A stretch of 64,000 bases of DNA from Campanula takesimana (taxonomy: Eukaryota > Streptophyta > Magnoliopsida > Asterales > Campanulaceae): positions 992,001 to 1,056,000 of the forward strand of contig JAOWBW010000163.1 in the NCBI GenBank assembly GCA_026119855.1, in the 5' to 3' direction. The notes under the pieces are model-generated. The model had not been told where the DNA came from, did no database searches, and saw nothing but the letters and a program-made list of their open reading frames with translations. Made by a program: the position numbers and the translations under genes. Shown here piece after piece: positions 1 to 12,215 of the stretch (positions are counted from its first letter, which is position 1; every line of letters starts with the position of its first letter).

Positions 1-474
1 TTGGAATAGGAGAAACAAGTATAAACTCCTCCTCTAGTTTCCCTAATCAGTCCATTGCAAATTGTGAGCCTCCAACGAGTTTTAGAGAGTTATTTCTTGT
101 TCGAAGATCCCTATATCAAAGAACAAGAACATCACATAAAATTCCATATAGTTCTAAAACAATTGTGAAAGCGTGTTTCACAATTTGGTCTAGCAACCAA
201 GATCAAGAAGCGTTCTTGATATTCGTTCGAGGTGTGGATACCGATAGAGGGTGAACCTTATCACCTCCATAGTCCGTGTTCTTGCTTTTGTTCGTGATCA
301 AGTTTCAAAGCTCCACCAAGAATCAAGGTTGTTGATCAAAGGCTTCAAGGGTTAGTATTCTAGTATTCATTATGTATGTATTTGACTTAATCATATGAAT
401 GGATCTATGGGCTTTGGGTTTCATGAAAATTTAAATGCTTTATTGCGTTGCGCATGATTATAGGAAACCCAACA
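1..474 (+). mobile_element. Element A: 5' LTR, 3' portion only
   Basis: This is the last 474 bp of the 5' LTR of copia element A; the rest lies left of the window. It aligns without gaps to 50623-51096, the end of A's 3' LTR, with about 14 substitutions counted by eye (about 3%). It ends in the canonical CA of the string aaacccaaca, directly before the primer binding site. Base 1 corresponds to about position 1047 of a 1520-bp LTR. Confidence 0.93.
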
Positions 475-475
475 G

Positions 476-487
476 TGGTATCAGAGC
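476..487 (+). other. Element A primer binding site (initiator-Met tRNA type)
   Basis: TGGTATCAGAGC lies 1 nt after the LTR end. It matches the 3' end of plant initiator-methionine tRNA, the usual primer for minus-strand synthesis in copia elements. Confidence 0.93.
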
Positions 488-1966
488 TCCGTTCATGTTG
501 ATTATTTCAATACATAATCATGTTTTGTGTATATAAATTGTTTATGTGATTAGCATGATTTGATTATTGAATTATTATGTTTATGTGATCTATGCATTTT
601 ATGTGGTTTATTGTTTTTATAACTTTAATCGCACTATTCAATCGCAATAAAAATTATGGTGGATTTAAAATTGTTTAGGTTATCAATTTTTGATTGGATT
701 AAAGTTTTGATAATCTAGAGATTCATGAATAAATGGTTTATTCAAGGTTTTGATGATCATGGTGATTAGATCACCAAGAACACCAAATCCTAATTGAATC
801 GGGGAAAAATAATTTTGAGACAAATTTTGAATTTAATTTTTTTTTAATTTTTCGGCAGAGGCCCGACTGGACCCAAGTACTGACCCGGCCGGACCTATGG
901 GTCTGGTACGGGCAGGGCTTAGGGTTTGGGGTGGATCTTGTGGTTTGAAATTCCTATTTGTTTTAGTGTTGTGAATTCTAAGATTGGATCAAGGTTTGGA
1001 TGGCTAGCCTACGTTCTCGAGACTGTGTTTCCCAAAATTGATCACAATCAAAGATTCAAAGATAAAACGAAATTAGAATTATGAAGAGTTCATAATTGCT
1101 AAAATTGAGAAACAAAGTTCTTGATTCAAGATTGGAAATCCATGTGGAATTGTGAATGCAATTGACCTACGTTCATCGAGACCATCTATTGCTTAGTTTC
1201 GGCCACATGGACTGCTTTCTTGGTTTCTTGAATTAGTGCGGAATTGTGGTTGCATATGGCTTAGTTCGTCTGCACTTCTTGTTGTCTTGATTTGGAGATG
1301 ATAACCAAAATTCAAAGAGTCTCATCCTCATAATTATAGAGAAACTAATGACACATAAATATTATGCTTAAATTAATGGAGATTAATTTAGTGACTAAAC
1401 TTGATGCTTAACATGTGTATCTTATGTGCTCATAAATGTGTTGTATGCTATATGGTGATGAACCTTCTTTGAAATTTTAAGTCTGTGTGCCATGCCATAA
1501 TTAAAACACTTGTAAGAACATGGGTAATTTTGTGTGGGCTCGCCAAAGCGAGGTGCATTGATTTTATTCATGTATGAGCAAGATGAGTGAATAAGAGTTT
1601 CTTATGCGTTTAAAATGGTTGGACTTAATTAGGCGTCAAAACAGTTTTGGGCCTAAGGCAAAGATGAGATTAAAACATGCTTTTGAAATTGGATTTCTAA
1701 AGAATCTCATAAAAGAATCTAAGAGTCATATGTGATATGATTGACAAGAGTTGTCTACCTAATTGATTTGATTTTGAGCGGTCACGCCAAAGCGGACTTG
1801 AAATTAAATTAAAGTTGGATCTTAGCTCATTTAAATTATATTATACAAATGTTGTATAAGAAGGTTATATAATTTAGTGGGAGTATTTTTTGGAAAAATA
1901 CATTATTTATCTCTTTAATGAAATTGGTACTTATAAAATTTTCGAAATTTTGCATAATTGTAGATA
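488..1966 (+). other. Element A untranslated leader
   Basis: About 1.5 kb lie between the primer binding site and gag with no ORF of note. The region is colinear with the leader of element C (15676-17152), including the repeated phrases around the 'gctcgccaaagcgaggtgc' segment near 1540. A GC-rich island near 853-925 holds CCGGCCGGACC-like motifs related to the palindromic module in A's own LTR. Confidence 0.75.
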
Positions 1967-4384
1967 ATGACAACCAACACACAATCAATTTCGTTGCAAT
2001 CAATCCTTGAGAATGATAAGCTTTAAGAGAATTGTACAAACTTCATGGATTGGATCCGAAGCTTAAGAATTGTTCTAAGGTAAGAAGATAAGTTGTACAT
2101 TCTAGATGGGCCTATTCCTGCAGAACCCGAAGCCAATGCCCCTAGGGCGGAAAGAGACAATCACAAGAAACACAGGAATGATTCTAGAGATGTTAGTTGT
2201 CTCATGCTCGCGACCGTGTGCTCAAAACTCCAACAAAATTTCGAACATTTGGAAGCCTATGAGATAGCCGTGGAGTTAAGAGACATGTTTCAAGAGCAAG
2301 CTAGGCAAGAGAGGTATAAAACCATTGTTGCATTCACTTCTTGCAAAATGAGTGAAGGGCAACAAGTGGGACCTCACATGCTTAAGATGAAAGGCTACAT
2401 GGAGCATATTGAGAAACTTGGCTATCCGATTTCATTGGAGCTAGCCACGGATCTCATTCTTAATTCATTGCCTAAAAGTTATAATCACTTTGTGATGAAC
2501 TATAACATGCATGGGATGGATAAGAATCTCTCCGAGTTGCATAACATGCTAAAAACTGCGGAGATGAAGATAATGGAGAAAGGTTCTCCAGTGCTCATGG
2601 TTCATGATGGAAAGGGGCCAAGTGCCAAAGGAAAAGGTAAGGCAAAGGTTGCCAAACCCAAGATTAGCAAGGCAAAGGTTGCCAAGGCTATAGTTGCAAA
2701 ATCCGATGCACAAAAGGATGCAATTTGTTTCCATTGTCAAGAAATTGGTCATTGAAAACGTAATTGCAAGGCTTTTAAGGAAGAGCAAAAGAAGAAGAAG
2801 AGCATTGGGACTGCGTTGACTTCAAGTATCTATATGATAGATATTCTACTTTCTACCACTACTTCCTGGGTATTGGATACCGGATGTGGTTCTCACATTT
2901 GTTTAAATGTGCAGGGACTAAAGAATATGAGGCTACTTAAAGATGGTGAAGTAGACCTACGTGTGGGGAATGGAGCAAGAGTTGTTGCATTAGCCGTAGG
3001 GACTTATGAAGTCACTTTACCTTCTGGTTTAATTCTTGTTTTGAACAATTGTTATTATGTACCGGATTTAAGTAGGAATATTATTTCAATTTCTTGTTTG
3101 GATAATGAAGGTTTTAAGTTTCTTATTGAGAATAAGAGATTTTCTATTTATTTAAATGATGTGCTTTATGGTATTGCAAATTCATTTAATGGCCTTTATG
3201 TCCTTGATGTCAAGAATAAAAATAATAAAAATGTCTATCATATAAATAAGAAATCTAAACCTAATGATGTAAATCATACTTATTTGTGTCATTTCCGTCT
3301 TGGTCATATTAATGAGAAGCGTATCTCAAAACTCTATGGGGACGGTCTTTTGGGTTCATGTGACCTTGAGTCATATGACACTTGCGAGTCGTGTCTTCTT
3401 GGAAAAATGACCAAGATACCTTTTACCAAGTTGGGTGAAAGGGCAAGCGACTTATTGGGCTTAATACATTACGATGTATGCGGACCACTAAGTAGCAATG
3501 CTAAGGGAGCATTTCAATACTTCATAACCTTCACCGATGATTTTAGTAGATTTGGGTGTGTTTACCTAATGAAACATAAAAGTGAAGCGTTTGAGATATT
3601 TAGAATATTTCAAAATGAAGTAGAAAAACAACTTGGCAAAAGTATTAAGGCACTTCGATCAGATCGAGGTGGGGAATACTTAAGCCAAGAATTTGATGAT
3701 CATCTAAAGAGTTGTGGAATAGTTTCACAATTGACTCCACCCGGAACACTTCAATGGAATGGTGTGTCCGAGAGGAGGAATCGAACTTTGTTGGACATGG
3801 TTCGATCAATGATGAGTCAAGTTGATCTTCCAATATCCTTTTGGGGTTATGCACACACTAGAAACCGCCGCTTTTACACTAAATCGTGTTCCAAGTAAAT
3901 CGGTTCAAAAGACTTCATATGAGATATGGAGCGGAAATAAACCTAGTTTCTTTCATGAAGATTTGGGGTTGTGAAGTTTTTATCAAAAGATTTGTCTCCG
4001 ACAAACTTGCACACAAATCTGATAAATGTATTTTCGTGGGATATTCTAAGGAAACTAAAGGATATTACTTTTACAAGCGAATGGACAACAAAGTGTTTGT
4101 TGCCCGAACTGGTGTCTTTCTAGAGAAAGAGTTTCTCTCCAAAGAAATCAGTGGGAGTAAATTAAATCTCGAAGAGGTTAGAGTACCCGAAAATGACATT
4201 GAACCGATAGTGGAACAAGAACGAGTCCCACAAGGAGTTTTGGAACCCGTTCAAGATACACAAGTAACTTGCAGATCTGGTAGGTTACGATCCGAGCCCG
4301 AGAGATATGGATTTCTCGTAACGGATAGTAATGAAGTGGAGATCATTGAGAATGATGAACCAACTTCCTACCAAGAGGCGATGT
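1967..4384 (+). pseudogene. Element A copia polyprotein, gag-protease-integrase part (broken)
   Basis: This is the N-terminal half of a Ty1/copia polyprotein, colinear with 17153-19555 of element C. In order it has a UBN2-type Gag, a CCHC zinc knuckle ending at a TGA (2753-2755, Trp codon in C), the aspartic protease DTG near 2878, GAG-pre-integrase (RLGHINEKR) and an integrase core (RSDRGGEY near 3660). The gag start is ATG 1967. TAA codons near 2024 and 2081 interrupt the N-terminus. A 4-nt insertion near 3855 and a compensating loss near 3945 shift the frame, so the C-terminal integrase and linker are read at 3886-4384. Element B interrupts the frame at 4384 and A resumes at 26291. The piece cannot encode a functional polyprotein. 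Confidence 0.9.
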
Positions 4385-5860
4385 TGTTAGGATTCATTGT
4401 TAGTACACCCACCTGATTTGATTGACCCATTCCACGTGTCTTTTTGTGGACTTTAGGTTTACATGTAATGAAGTTATACTTCAATTTTTAGACAAGTCCA
4501 TTTCTAGATTTTTAGTAGTTAGGCTGAGTTATGATCGGTTTATTCATAGCGGTTTAGATCTTAAAACCGCACTCGATGCTACTCGAGCCGCCAGCAGTGT
4601 GCTTCAAGCCTTCATCAGAACTGCCTAGTTCAGTTCTAATGAAACTGCCCTTCAAGTTCACTCATGGAACCACACATGCATCTGGTGGAACCGCCGACCA
4701 AGATATTGAAGAATTCAAGAGCGTCACTTATTCCTTCGACAAACATTCACTTTACAACCGTAAATGATTGACTTACGACTTGACCTGAAAACTTCAAGTC
4801 ATGTTGTAGTTATTCTTGGAATGTCGGTTTTCCTCTCTTTTTGAAATGTTTACTGTTGGTACTTCTCCGACATCAAAAAGGACAATGTCAGGTAGTGGTC
4901 CAACAACTACCTGCTACAAATCCAAAAGCAAAGGACGACAGTGACAGCTCAACCAATGGGATCTCGACAACGCATCATACCGCCAGACATTGACTCACAT
5001 CCTTGTCCAACGGTCACAAATGCCTTCACTATAAATAGCCTTCCATTTTCAACAATGAAGGTTGCTGAGCTTCAAAGAGAAAATCCCAAGTATTCAAGTT
5101 TGCTTTGAAGATTGAAAAACCCAGATATTCATATCTTCATCATCCCCTTAGCAAACCCAGAATTCTTCATCGATCTTCAAGCCTTCAAAATCATCACAAC
5201 TCAGCCTTGCACAGAAAGTAATCAATTGCTCACCATCACTTAGATATTTCGAGCTCTTGATTTCTTTCCACACCACACACCCGAAGTATATTTTCTTATA
5301 GATTATATACATCGAAAACACAGGTTGTTGCAATAGCATTGTTAGGTTAGATTGTTTATTTAGAGTTTAGATTCTTGTGTAATCTTGTAAAAACTCCTCT
5401 AAATTAATACAAGTCTATTAGCTATTAGAAAATTCTAGGCTTACCACCTAGGTAGAGGACGTAGTTCATTTAAGAACGAACCTCTTCAAATTGTGTCTTT
5501 GATCTTTAATTTCTGTCTTGTCATTTACATTTATGTTTATGAGCTTTATTTGTCATTATGTGAAATGACTTGATAAGTGACTTGCATACTTCAGTGATCT
5601 TATTGTTCTGCCTTGTCAGTTGCATCATTCCTTTTTCAACAACTTAAACCTCCCAACTCTTTATAAATCAGTTTGGCCAAAACCGCAAAACTCCGCTGTG
5701 CATTTTATCTGAGCGGTTCTAGTGCTTTAAACCGCAATAGACCAAACTGATAAGCACTTGGTTGATTTTCAAGGGTATTTCGAAAAAGTTTTTAAACCGC
5801 TATTCACCCCCCCCCCCCCCTCTAGCGGTTCTATACCCTTGTTGCCCTTTGGGACCAACA
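4385..5860 (+). repeat. Element B 5' LTR
   Basis: The LTR runs from TGTTAGGATT to GGGACCAACA. It matches 24821-26290 with about nine substitutions counted by eye plus a poly-C length difference near 5807-5820. A core promoter (TATAAATA, 5030-5037) is inside. The hexamer AACCGC or its complement GCGGTT occurs at least eight times in 1476 bp, far above chance for AT-rich DNA. Confidence 0.95.
5030..5037 (+). promoter_or_regulatory. TATA box of element B 5' LTR
   Basis: TATAAATA lies about 645 bp into the LTR and is conserved in the 3' LTR at 25465-25472. Transcription of genomic RNA would start about 30 bp downstream; no start site can be read from the sequence. Confidence 0.7.
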
Positions 5861-5862
5861 AG

Positions 5863-5874
5863 TGGTATCAGAGC
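5863..5874 (+). other. Element B primer binding site
   Basis: TGGTATCAGAGC starts 2 nt after the 5' LTR. It is the same initiator-Met tRNA complement used by elements A, C and E. Confidence 0.93.
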
Positions 5875-5924
5875 TTATCCACCAAAAATTATTTTACAAG
5901 CTTAACCGCTTGGGTGCTGATCCA

Positions 5925-8310
5925 ATGGCAAACATAAACTCCCATATGATGCAGACATCCAACTCTAATCACTTACCTATTCTTAATGAAGATAGTTTCA
6001 TCTTCTGGAAAGATAGGATGAATAAACACATGATATATGAGGATCGTAGATTATGGACTGCTATTGTTAATGGACCCTATGTCCCGATGAAGGCTAACCC
6101 TCGTGCAGATACTGCTGGACAACCTGCGGAAATCGAGAAGCCGGAAGCTGAGTGGAGCGAAACTGATCAAAGGAATGTGGACTTTGATGGTAGAGCTATG
6201 TCCATGCTTATATCAGCTATTGATCTAAGAACTCACTCAAAGGTTCTAGATTGCAATACCGCAAAGGAAACTTGGGATGGCATTATTGACTTTCTGGAAG
6301 GAGATGCCGACACCAAGAAGAACTGCCTCTACCAACAGAGAAGGCTCTTTGATTATTTTGTCAAAGATCCAAAGGAATCTCTTCGCCAATGTTATGAGCG
6401 GTTCGTGGAAATTGTCAATGTATGTTTATCTCTAGGTCACAAGTATTTCAATACTGACCTGAACATGAGATTCATGCAATTTCTTGGTAGCAAATGGCTG
6501 ATCAAAACCACCAACATTGAAGACAACAAAGATCTTGAAGCTCTTGATCTTCGTCATCTCAATGCCATGCTAAGGGTGTTTGAATTCAAGCTTGAGGAAG
6601 CTCATGAAACCGAAACAAGATTCAAGTCTCTTTCGCTTGCCGCTTTCAACAATGCCACATCTCCAGTGTACAATCCAGACCACCATCAAACCGCATCTCA
6701 TCTCCATCTCCAAACCGCTTCTTTTGATCCAAATGTTCCAAGATACATTCCTCAAACCGCACCTCCAAAGTATCACCAACCGCCTCATCAAACATATCCT
6801 CAATCTCACCAACCCTATCCTCAACCTCATCAATCTTATCAGCAATCTCATCAATCCTACACTCCATCTCAAAATTCCTAAAGTGTAGCATCCAGTTCTA
6901 CTCAAGTTGACTTTGATGACATGGATGATGACGAGTTTGCTCTATATGTGAAAAACTACACCAAGTTCAGAAAGAACAGAGCTCAGTTTCAATCAGGCGG
7001 CCCTGCAAAGTTTGTCCCTCCAACCAGATTCAACAAAACAGCTGATGCTAAGAAAATGGATGATCTTGTTTGTTACAACTGCAGACAACCAGGTCATTTT
7101 GTTTCCAGTTGTCCCAAACCGCGCTATGAAGCTGCTCCTGCCAAGAAACCGTTCAATAAGAAGTTTTTCAAAAAAAAAAGGAATGGTTGCTGAACAAGGA
7201 GAACAACCATTAACCTGGATGGGTTCTGATTCAGATGATAGTGATGAAGATGAAGGAGTTGCAAATCTTTGCCTAATGGGATTTGAAGAGAAAGTTGAAA
7301 TTGACGAAAGCCTTCCACTGCCACTCCAACAAATGAAGTCAGTTTCACCGAGAACTCCTGAAGCTAAACAAGGCAAAGCTCCAACTTCATCAAACTACTC
7401 TCCTGAGGATCAAACCGAACAAAGCCATGATGACCAGGTACTTCAACGTGCTAATATTATCTGTCAACAACACACTTTGCTTAAAAAGGCATATAAATTA
7501 ATGGCTGCGGAACTTGAAGATTCCCAAAAAGAGTGCAAGTCCCATAAGGAGGAGATTGAAAGACTCAATCTCCAAATTGTTGGGATAGCCCCTATTGTGG
7601 AAGAAAACCGCTACCATAAGGACAGAATTGAGGCACTTTTGACCCAAATTCATGAGATAACTGCACAAAGGGATGACCTTCAAAAAGTGACTGATGTGTG
7701 GTTGAAGTCTGGCACCAATACACATAAAATCATAAGCGCTCAAATAGCCTTAACTGATAAAAGTGGAATTGGATTGAATGCCGATAATGGGTGCAAGTGT
7801 CCTTGCTTCTGTGCTAAAGGTGGTGTGTCACCCCCCAAACAAACCAGTGAAACTCCCAAGGAAAATCATGCTGGTAAAAAGGACTCAAAACAAGAAATTA
7901 AAAAGAAAAATTATTTCTTTGAGTATCCTAAAAACCAGACTGGGAGAGATGCAAAGTGGAAAGAGAAATCCATAGCGGTTGAGGCAACCAAAGATGTATT
8001 GAGTGATGAAACCGCTCCTAGTCGGTTTAAGGAATATCCTGTTATATATCCTAAAGCCGCACCTAAAAGAAAGGTTGAACTCAAGAAGGTGTTCTTTGTC
8101 AAATTCAAAACCGCTGACCTAGTAAAACATGTAAAACCGAAGGAGAGTAATGGGTTTGTAAAACCGCAACCAAAATCTGGCTTAATTCATTGTTCTATTT
8201 GTGCCGATTATGGTCATAGTGCTGGTCATTGTCTTTTAAGATTCACACCCAATGCCAAAGGACGTAAAAATCCAAAGGTTAAACAGGCGTGGGTCCCAAA
8301 AAGCTGCTAA
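5925..8310 (+). pseudogene. Element B Gag (stop and frameshift)
   Basis: Capsid/nucleocapsid region of a Sirevirus-like element. From ATG 5925 the frame encodes a Gag (SFIFWKDRMNKHM, a UBN2-like fold) and a Gln/His/Pro-rich stretch (about residues 270-318), then stops at TAA 6879-6881. The same frame resumes with an acidic linker and a CCHC knuckle (CYNCRQPGHFVSSC, about 7075-7116). At an A10 run (7170-7179) the frame shifts by one. The new frame continues to 8310 through an acidic segment, a coiled-coil-like region (about 7440-7690) and a second CCHC-like knuckle (CSICADYGHSAGHC, about 8190-8232). Pol then returns to the first frame, so two net shifts separate Gag from pol. Confidence 0.85.
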
Positions 8311-8348
8311 CCTTAGGACCCAAAGAATAAGGGGAACCAAAACCTTTC

Positions 8349-11300
8349 ATGTTTATTTTTCTGATTTCATGTTTTATGGCTAGAACCGCTAAGAAGAAGA
8401 AGGATCTCTGGTATTTGGATAGTGGATGCTCACGACACGTGACTGGAGATTCTGAACTACTCTGCAGTTTCATCCAAATGAAAGGTCCCCCAGTAGTGTT
8501 TGGTAACAATAAGAAAGGAGAAACAGTAGGATATGGATCAATCAAACGAGGAAAGGTGACCATTGAAAATGTGTCACTAGTAGAAGGACTCAAGCACAAC
8601 CTTCTCTCCATATCTCAGTTTTGTGACAAAAGAATGAATTGCATCTTCTCATCAACAAACTGCTTTATTAAAGATGTTTCCTCTGAAGTCACTCTACTGA
8701 CTGGCCACAGAACAGGTGATGTTTATATGATAGATTTGAGCAATATTGTTTCTATTACTGACCTTTGTTTTGTAGCCAAAAATATTAGTGAAAGCAACTG
8801 GCTATGGCATAAGCGGCTCAGCCACTTGAAATTTAAGTATCTAGCAAAATTGCACAGGGATGGTCTAGTAAAAGGACTACCCAAAGTGGCTGACCATCAT
8901 GATGAAAAATGTAAAGCATGCCAGCTCGGTAAGCAGCCTAAACAGTCTTTCCCTAGCAAGACCGCGCCTTCAACAAACCGCTGTTTACAACTGCTTCACA
9001 TGGATCTCTTTGGACCTGTCTCAACTGCCAGTATAGGAGGAAACCGCTATTCCTTGGTGGTAGTTGATGATTACTCAAGATACACATGGGTGGAAATGAT
9101 GGCCTCAAAAGATGATACTTATGGCATCATAACCGCTCTCTTCAGACAGCTCCAAACTCAGAAATTGGATGACATCGTTAGTGTTTGGTCAGACAATAGA
9201 ACAGAATTCACAAACTACGGTGTTGCCCAATATTGTGATGATGACAGAATAGATCATAACTTCTCTACCGCTGGGGTCCCACAACAGAATGGAGTCGTGG
9301 AAAGGAAGAACCGAACATTGATTGAAGCTGGGAAATCTATGATGTCTGAAGCCAAGCTTCCCAAGTACTTCTGGGCCGAAGCAGTCAATACCGCCTGTTT
9401 TACCCAGAACCGCTCCCTCATCATCAAAGACCACAACAAGACTCCTTATGAATTGTGGAGAGGTAGACCGCCTAACATTGCCTTCTTCAAGATTTTTGGC
9501 TGCAAATGCTACATCCTTTACAATGGCAAAGAGCATCGAGGTAAATTTGATACTAAGGCAGATGAAGGCATTTTTGTTGGTTATTCCAAGCATTCAAAAG
9601 CTTTTCATTGTTTTAATAAGACATCTTTGAAAATTGCAGAGTCTGTCCATGTTACATTTGATGAACATGCTTTCCTTGAGTCACATATGGCTCCAAATGT
9701 TGCTAATGATTTTAGTGATCTTAAGACAGGCACTAGACATAGAGCAACTGAAAACCATCCTACTGAAACCGCTTCATCCAATTCTTCAGCCACACCCACT
9801 CAAACCGCTGATGGTGCAACTGTTGAACCTCTGTCTTCTGATCCCATTCAAATAATTCAACCTGTTCCAAATCTAACCTTCAATGAAGATTTCAATGATT
9901 ATCAAGATGATCCTCCTCTGGAAAATCTTCAAGAAATAGTGGTTCAAAACAACCTCTCTCCTGAAATTAATGAGCATAGAGACCATCCAACTGCAAATGT
10001 TATTGGTCCTATCAGTACTGATGTCCAAACCAGAGGGAGTTTGACTCACAGAGATGATCACAGTTTGTTCTCAACTACTCTGTTGTCTCAGATGGAACCA
10101 AAGAAGGTAGATGAAGCTCTAACTGATCCAAGTTGGGTAGCTGCAATGCAAGAAGATCTCAATCAGTTTGAAAGATGCAGAGTTTGGACCCTAGTTCCAA
10201 GACCCAATGGTCATACAGTAATTGGAACAAAATGGGTGTACAGAAACAAGATGGATGAGAATGGTACAATAACAAGAAACAAAGCTAGGTTGGTTGCTCA
10301 AGGCTATAGGCAAGAAGAAGGCATAGACTATGATGAAACTTTTGCCCCTGTAGCCCGACTTGAAGCCATAAGATTGTTCATGGCCCATGCATCCTTCAAA
10401 AAGTTCAAGCTATATCAAATGGATGTGAAGAGTGCATTTCTGAATGGTGAACTACAAGAAGAAGTTTATGTAGCCCAGCCGCCAGGATTTGAAGACAACA
10501 AATTTCCATATCATGTCTTCAAACTCAAGAAAGCACTGTATGGACTCAAACAAGCTCCAAGAGCATGGTATGACACTCTATCTAAATTTCTTATTGAACA
10601 AGGCTTCTCTCAAAGTAAAATTGATACAACTCTATTTATAGCTAAACACAAAAGTCATTCATTATTAGTTCAAATATATGTTGATGATATTATTTTCGGT
10701 TCTACTAATGAAACTATGTGTGTTAAGTTTGAGAAGCTAATGAAGAGTAAATTTGAAATGAGTATGATGGGAGAGTTGACATTCTTTCTTGGACTCCAAG
10801 TCAAGCAATGCCATGATGGGATCTTTATCAACCAAGCCAAATACACTAAAGATTTGATAAAGAAGTTCGGGCTTGAAACCGCCAAACCAGTTGATACCCC
10901 AATGCCTAAGGCCTGCAGTTTGGATCGAGATGAACATGGTAAGAAAGTTGATCAAACTTTATATCGAGGTATGATTGGCTCTCTTCTTTACTTAACTGCA
11001 AGTAGGCCAGATATCATGTTTAGTATTTGTGTTTGTGCTAGATTTCAAGCTGATCCTAGAGAATCTCATCTTATTGCTGTTAAACGTATCATTAGATATT
11101 TATATAGATCTGTTAACCTTGGACTTTGGTATTCCAAAGAATCTTCATTTGATTTATTAGGTTATTCAGATGCTGACTTTGCAGCATGTAAGATAAGCAG
11201 AAAGAGCACAAGTGGTACTTGTCAGTTCCTTGGAACACGGCTGATATCATGGTCTAGCAAGAAACAAGCATCAGTCTCAGTATCAACCGCTGAAGCTGAA

Positions 11301-11621
11301 TACATTGCCACTGGAAGCTCCTGCTCTCAAATTCTCTGGATGAAACAACAGTTGAAGGACTATGGGATATTTGAACAAAACTGCCCTATCTACTGCGATA
11401 GCACTGCTGCAATACCTATCTCCAACAATCCAGTTCAGCACTCAAAAACCAAGCACATCGACATAAGATATCATTTCCTCAAAGACCATGTTGAAAAGAA
11501 GAACATTTTTCTAGCAAAAGTGGGAATAGATGATCAAATTGCTGACATCCTCACCAAACCGCTTGAAAATTCCAGGTTCTATCATTTACGAGGAGAAATG
11601 GGTATGTTAGAACTAACTTAA
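8349..11621 (+). CDS. Element B pol polyprotein (protease, integrase, RT, RNase H)
   Basis: This open frame of 1090 codons encodes the enzymes that cut the polyprotein, copy the RNA and insert the DNA. An aspartic protease motif DSG (LDSGCSRH, about residue 24) is followed by GAG-pre-integrase (WHKRLSHL, about 155), an rve integrase core with Asp in VVDDYSR (about 240), SDN (about 281) and Glu in VVERKN (about 317). A 200-residue Ser/Thr-rich linker precedes the RT, which has QMDVKSAFLNG (about 690) and catalytic YVDD at 777-780. RNase H follows (SDADF about 940, AEAEY about 981). All catalytic residues I can check are present. The first ATG is taken as the start only because the frame opens there; in life pol is probably made as a fusion with Gag, now prevented by the breaks upstream. 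Confidence 0.9.
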   Translation: MFIFLISCFMARTAKKKKDLWYLDSGCSRHVTGDSELLCSFIQMKGPPVVFGNNKKGETVGYGSIKRGKVTIENVSLVEGLKHNLLSISQFCDKRMNCIFSSTNCFIKDVSSEVTLLTGHRTGDVYMIDLSNIVSITDLCFVAKNISESNWLWHKRLSHLKFKYLAKLHRDGLVKGLPKVADHHDEKCKACQLGKQPKQSFPSKTAPSTNRCLQLLHMDLFGPVSTASIGGNRYSLVVVDDYSRYTWVEMMASKDDTYGIITALFRQLQTQKLDDIVSVWSDNRTEFTNYGVAQYCDDDRIDHNFSTAGVPQQNGVVERKNRTLIEAGKSMMSEAKLPKYFWAEAVNTACFTQNRSLIIKDHNKTPYELWRGRPPNIAFFKIFGCKCYILYNGKEHRGKFDTKADEGIFVGYSKHSKAFHCFNKTSLKIAESVHVTFDEHAFLESHMAPNVANDFSDLKTGTRHRATENHPTETASSNSSATPTQTADGATVEPLSSDPIQIIQPVPNLTFNEDFNDYQDDPPLENLQEIVVQNNLSPEINEHRDHPTANVIGPISTDVQTRGSLTHRDDHSLFSTTLLSQMEPKKVDEALTDPSWVAAMQEDLNQFERCRVWTLVPRPNGHTVIGTKWVYRNKMDENGTITRNKARLVAQGYRQEEGIDYDETFAPVARLEAIRLFMAHASFKKFKLYQMDVKSAFLNGELQEEVYVAQPPGFEDNKFPYHVFKLKKALYGLKQAPRAWYDTLSKFLIEQGFSQSKIDTTLFIAKHKSHSLLVQIYVDDIIFGSTNETMCVKFEKLMKSKFEMSMMGELTFFLGLQVKQCHDGIFINQAKYTKDLIKKFGLETAKPVDTPMPKACSLDRDEHGKKVDQTLYRGMIGSLLYLTASRPDIMFSICVCARFQADPRESHLIAVKRIIRYLYRSVNLGLWYSKESSFDLLGYSDADFAACKISRKSTSGTCQFLGTRLISWSSKKQASVSVSTAEAEYIATGSSCSQILWMKQQLKDYGIFEQNCPIYCDSTAAIPISNNPVQHSKTKHIDIRYHFLKDHVEKKNIFLAKVGIDDQIADILTKPLENSRFYHLRGEMGMLELT

Positions 11622-12215
11622 GATATCATATCTATATATATTATTTCTAATACCTTTTGTTTAAGTGTTTTGGCTATGCTTAGAAAAGTCATCTAGTGTG
11701 CGGTTCTGTCATCATTGAAACCGCATCAATAAATGGTTCGGTACAAGATACTCCATCAAACTGCGAGTCAAAATGAATGAAATCGGTTCGTTCAAAACCG
11801 ACAAGAAAGCAAAGTCATTCGGTTTAAACATATAAACCGCCATCAGATTAGAGAGACATCAGTTTCATGAAAACCGCTGAAGAAGTAAGGTAGGTCGGTT
11901 TGCTCAATCAAAATGCTCAGGTATGAAATTGCATTTCAGTCCCTACTTTATGTCATATCAATTATAAGGACCTTTTTGCAATTATCTCTGCCACATTAAA
12001 TTCTATGTGACGTGGGACGTCAACTGTTGACCTTCGTGCGCCGTCCTCGTCGCTCCATTACCCATGGAACAGTTATTTTGAGTATAAAAGACAAAGTTTA
12101 TTTCTTTTTACCTCTTTACCTTCTTCCTCATTTGCGTAAACTCTCACTCTCTCTCTCTCTTCTGCACTCTATTTTGTACCTCCAAAATTTCTCATACTTC
12201 ATCAAAATTTTCATA
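11622..12215 (+). other. Element B spacer between pol and extra ORF
   Basis: 594 bp without a long ORF. The first 300 bp are rich in AACCGC/GCGGTT-type motifs. The last 130 bp look like a plant core promoter with a TATA box at 12083 and a CT-rich patch at 12141-12170. Confidence 0.6.
12083..12090 (+). promoter_or_regulatory. Candidate internal TATA box before the extra ORF of B
   Basis: TATAAAAG lies 126 bp before ATG 12216. It is followed by a pyrimidine (Y-patch-like) run CTCTCACTCTCTCTCTCTC at 12141 onwards, a common arrangement in plant core promoters. This suggests that the extra ORF may be transcribed independently of the LTR. It is an inference from motif order only. Confidence 0.5.

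Noticed and set aside
6570..6905. Overlapping ORFs opposite and alongside B gag
   Set aside because: They are shadows of the Gln/His/Pro-rich Gag segment; composition alone keeps these frames open.
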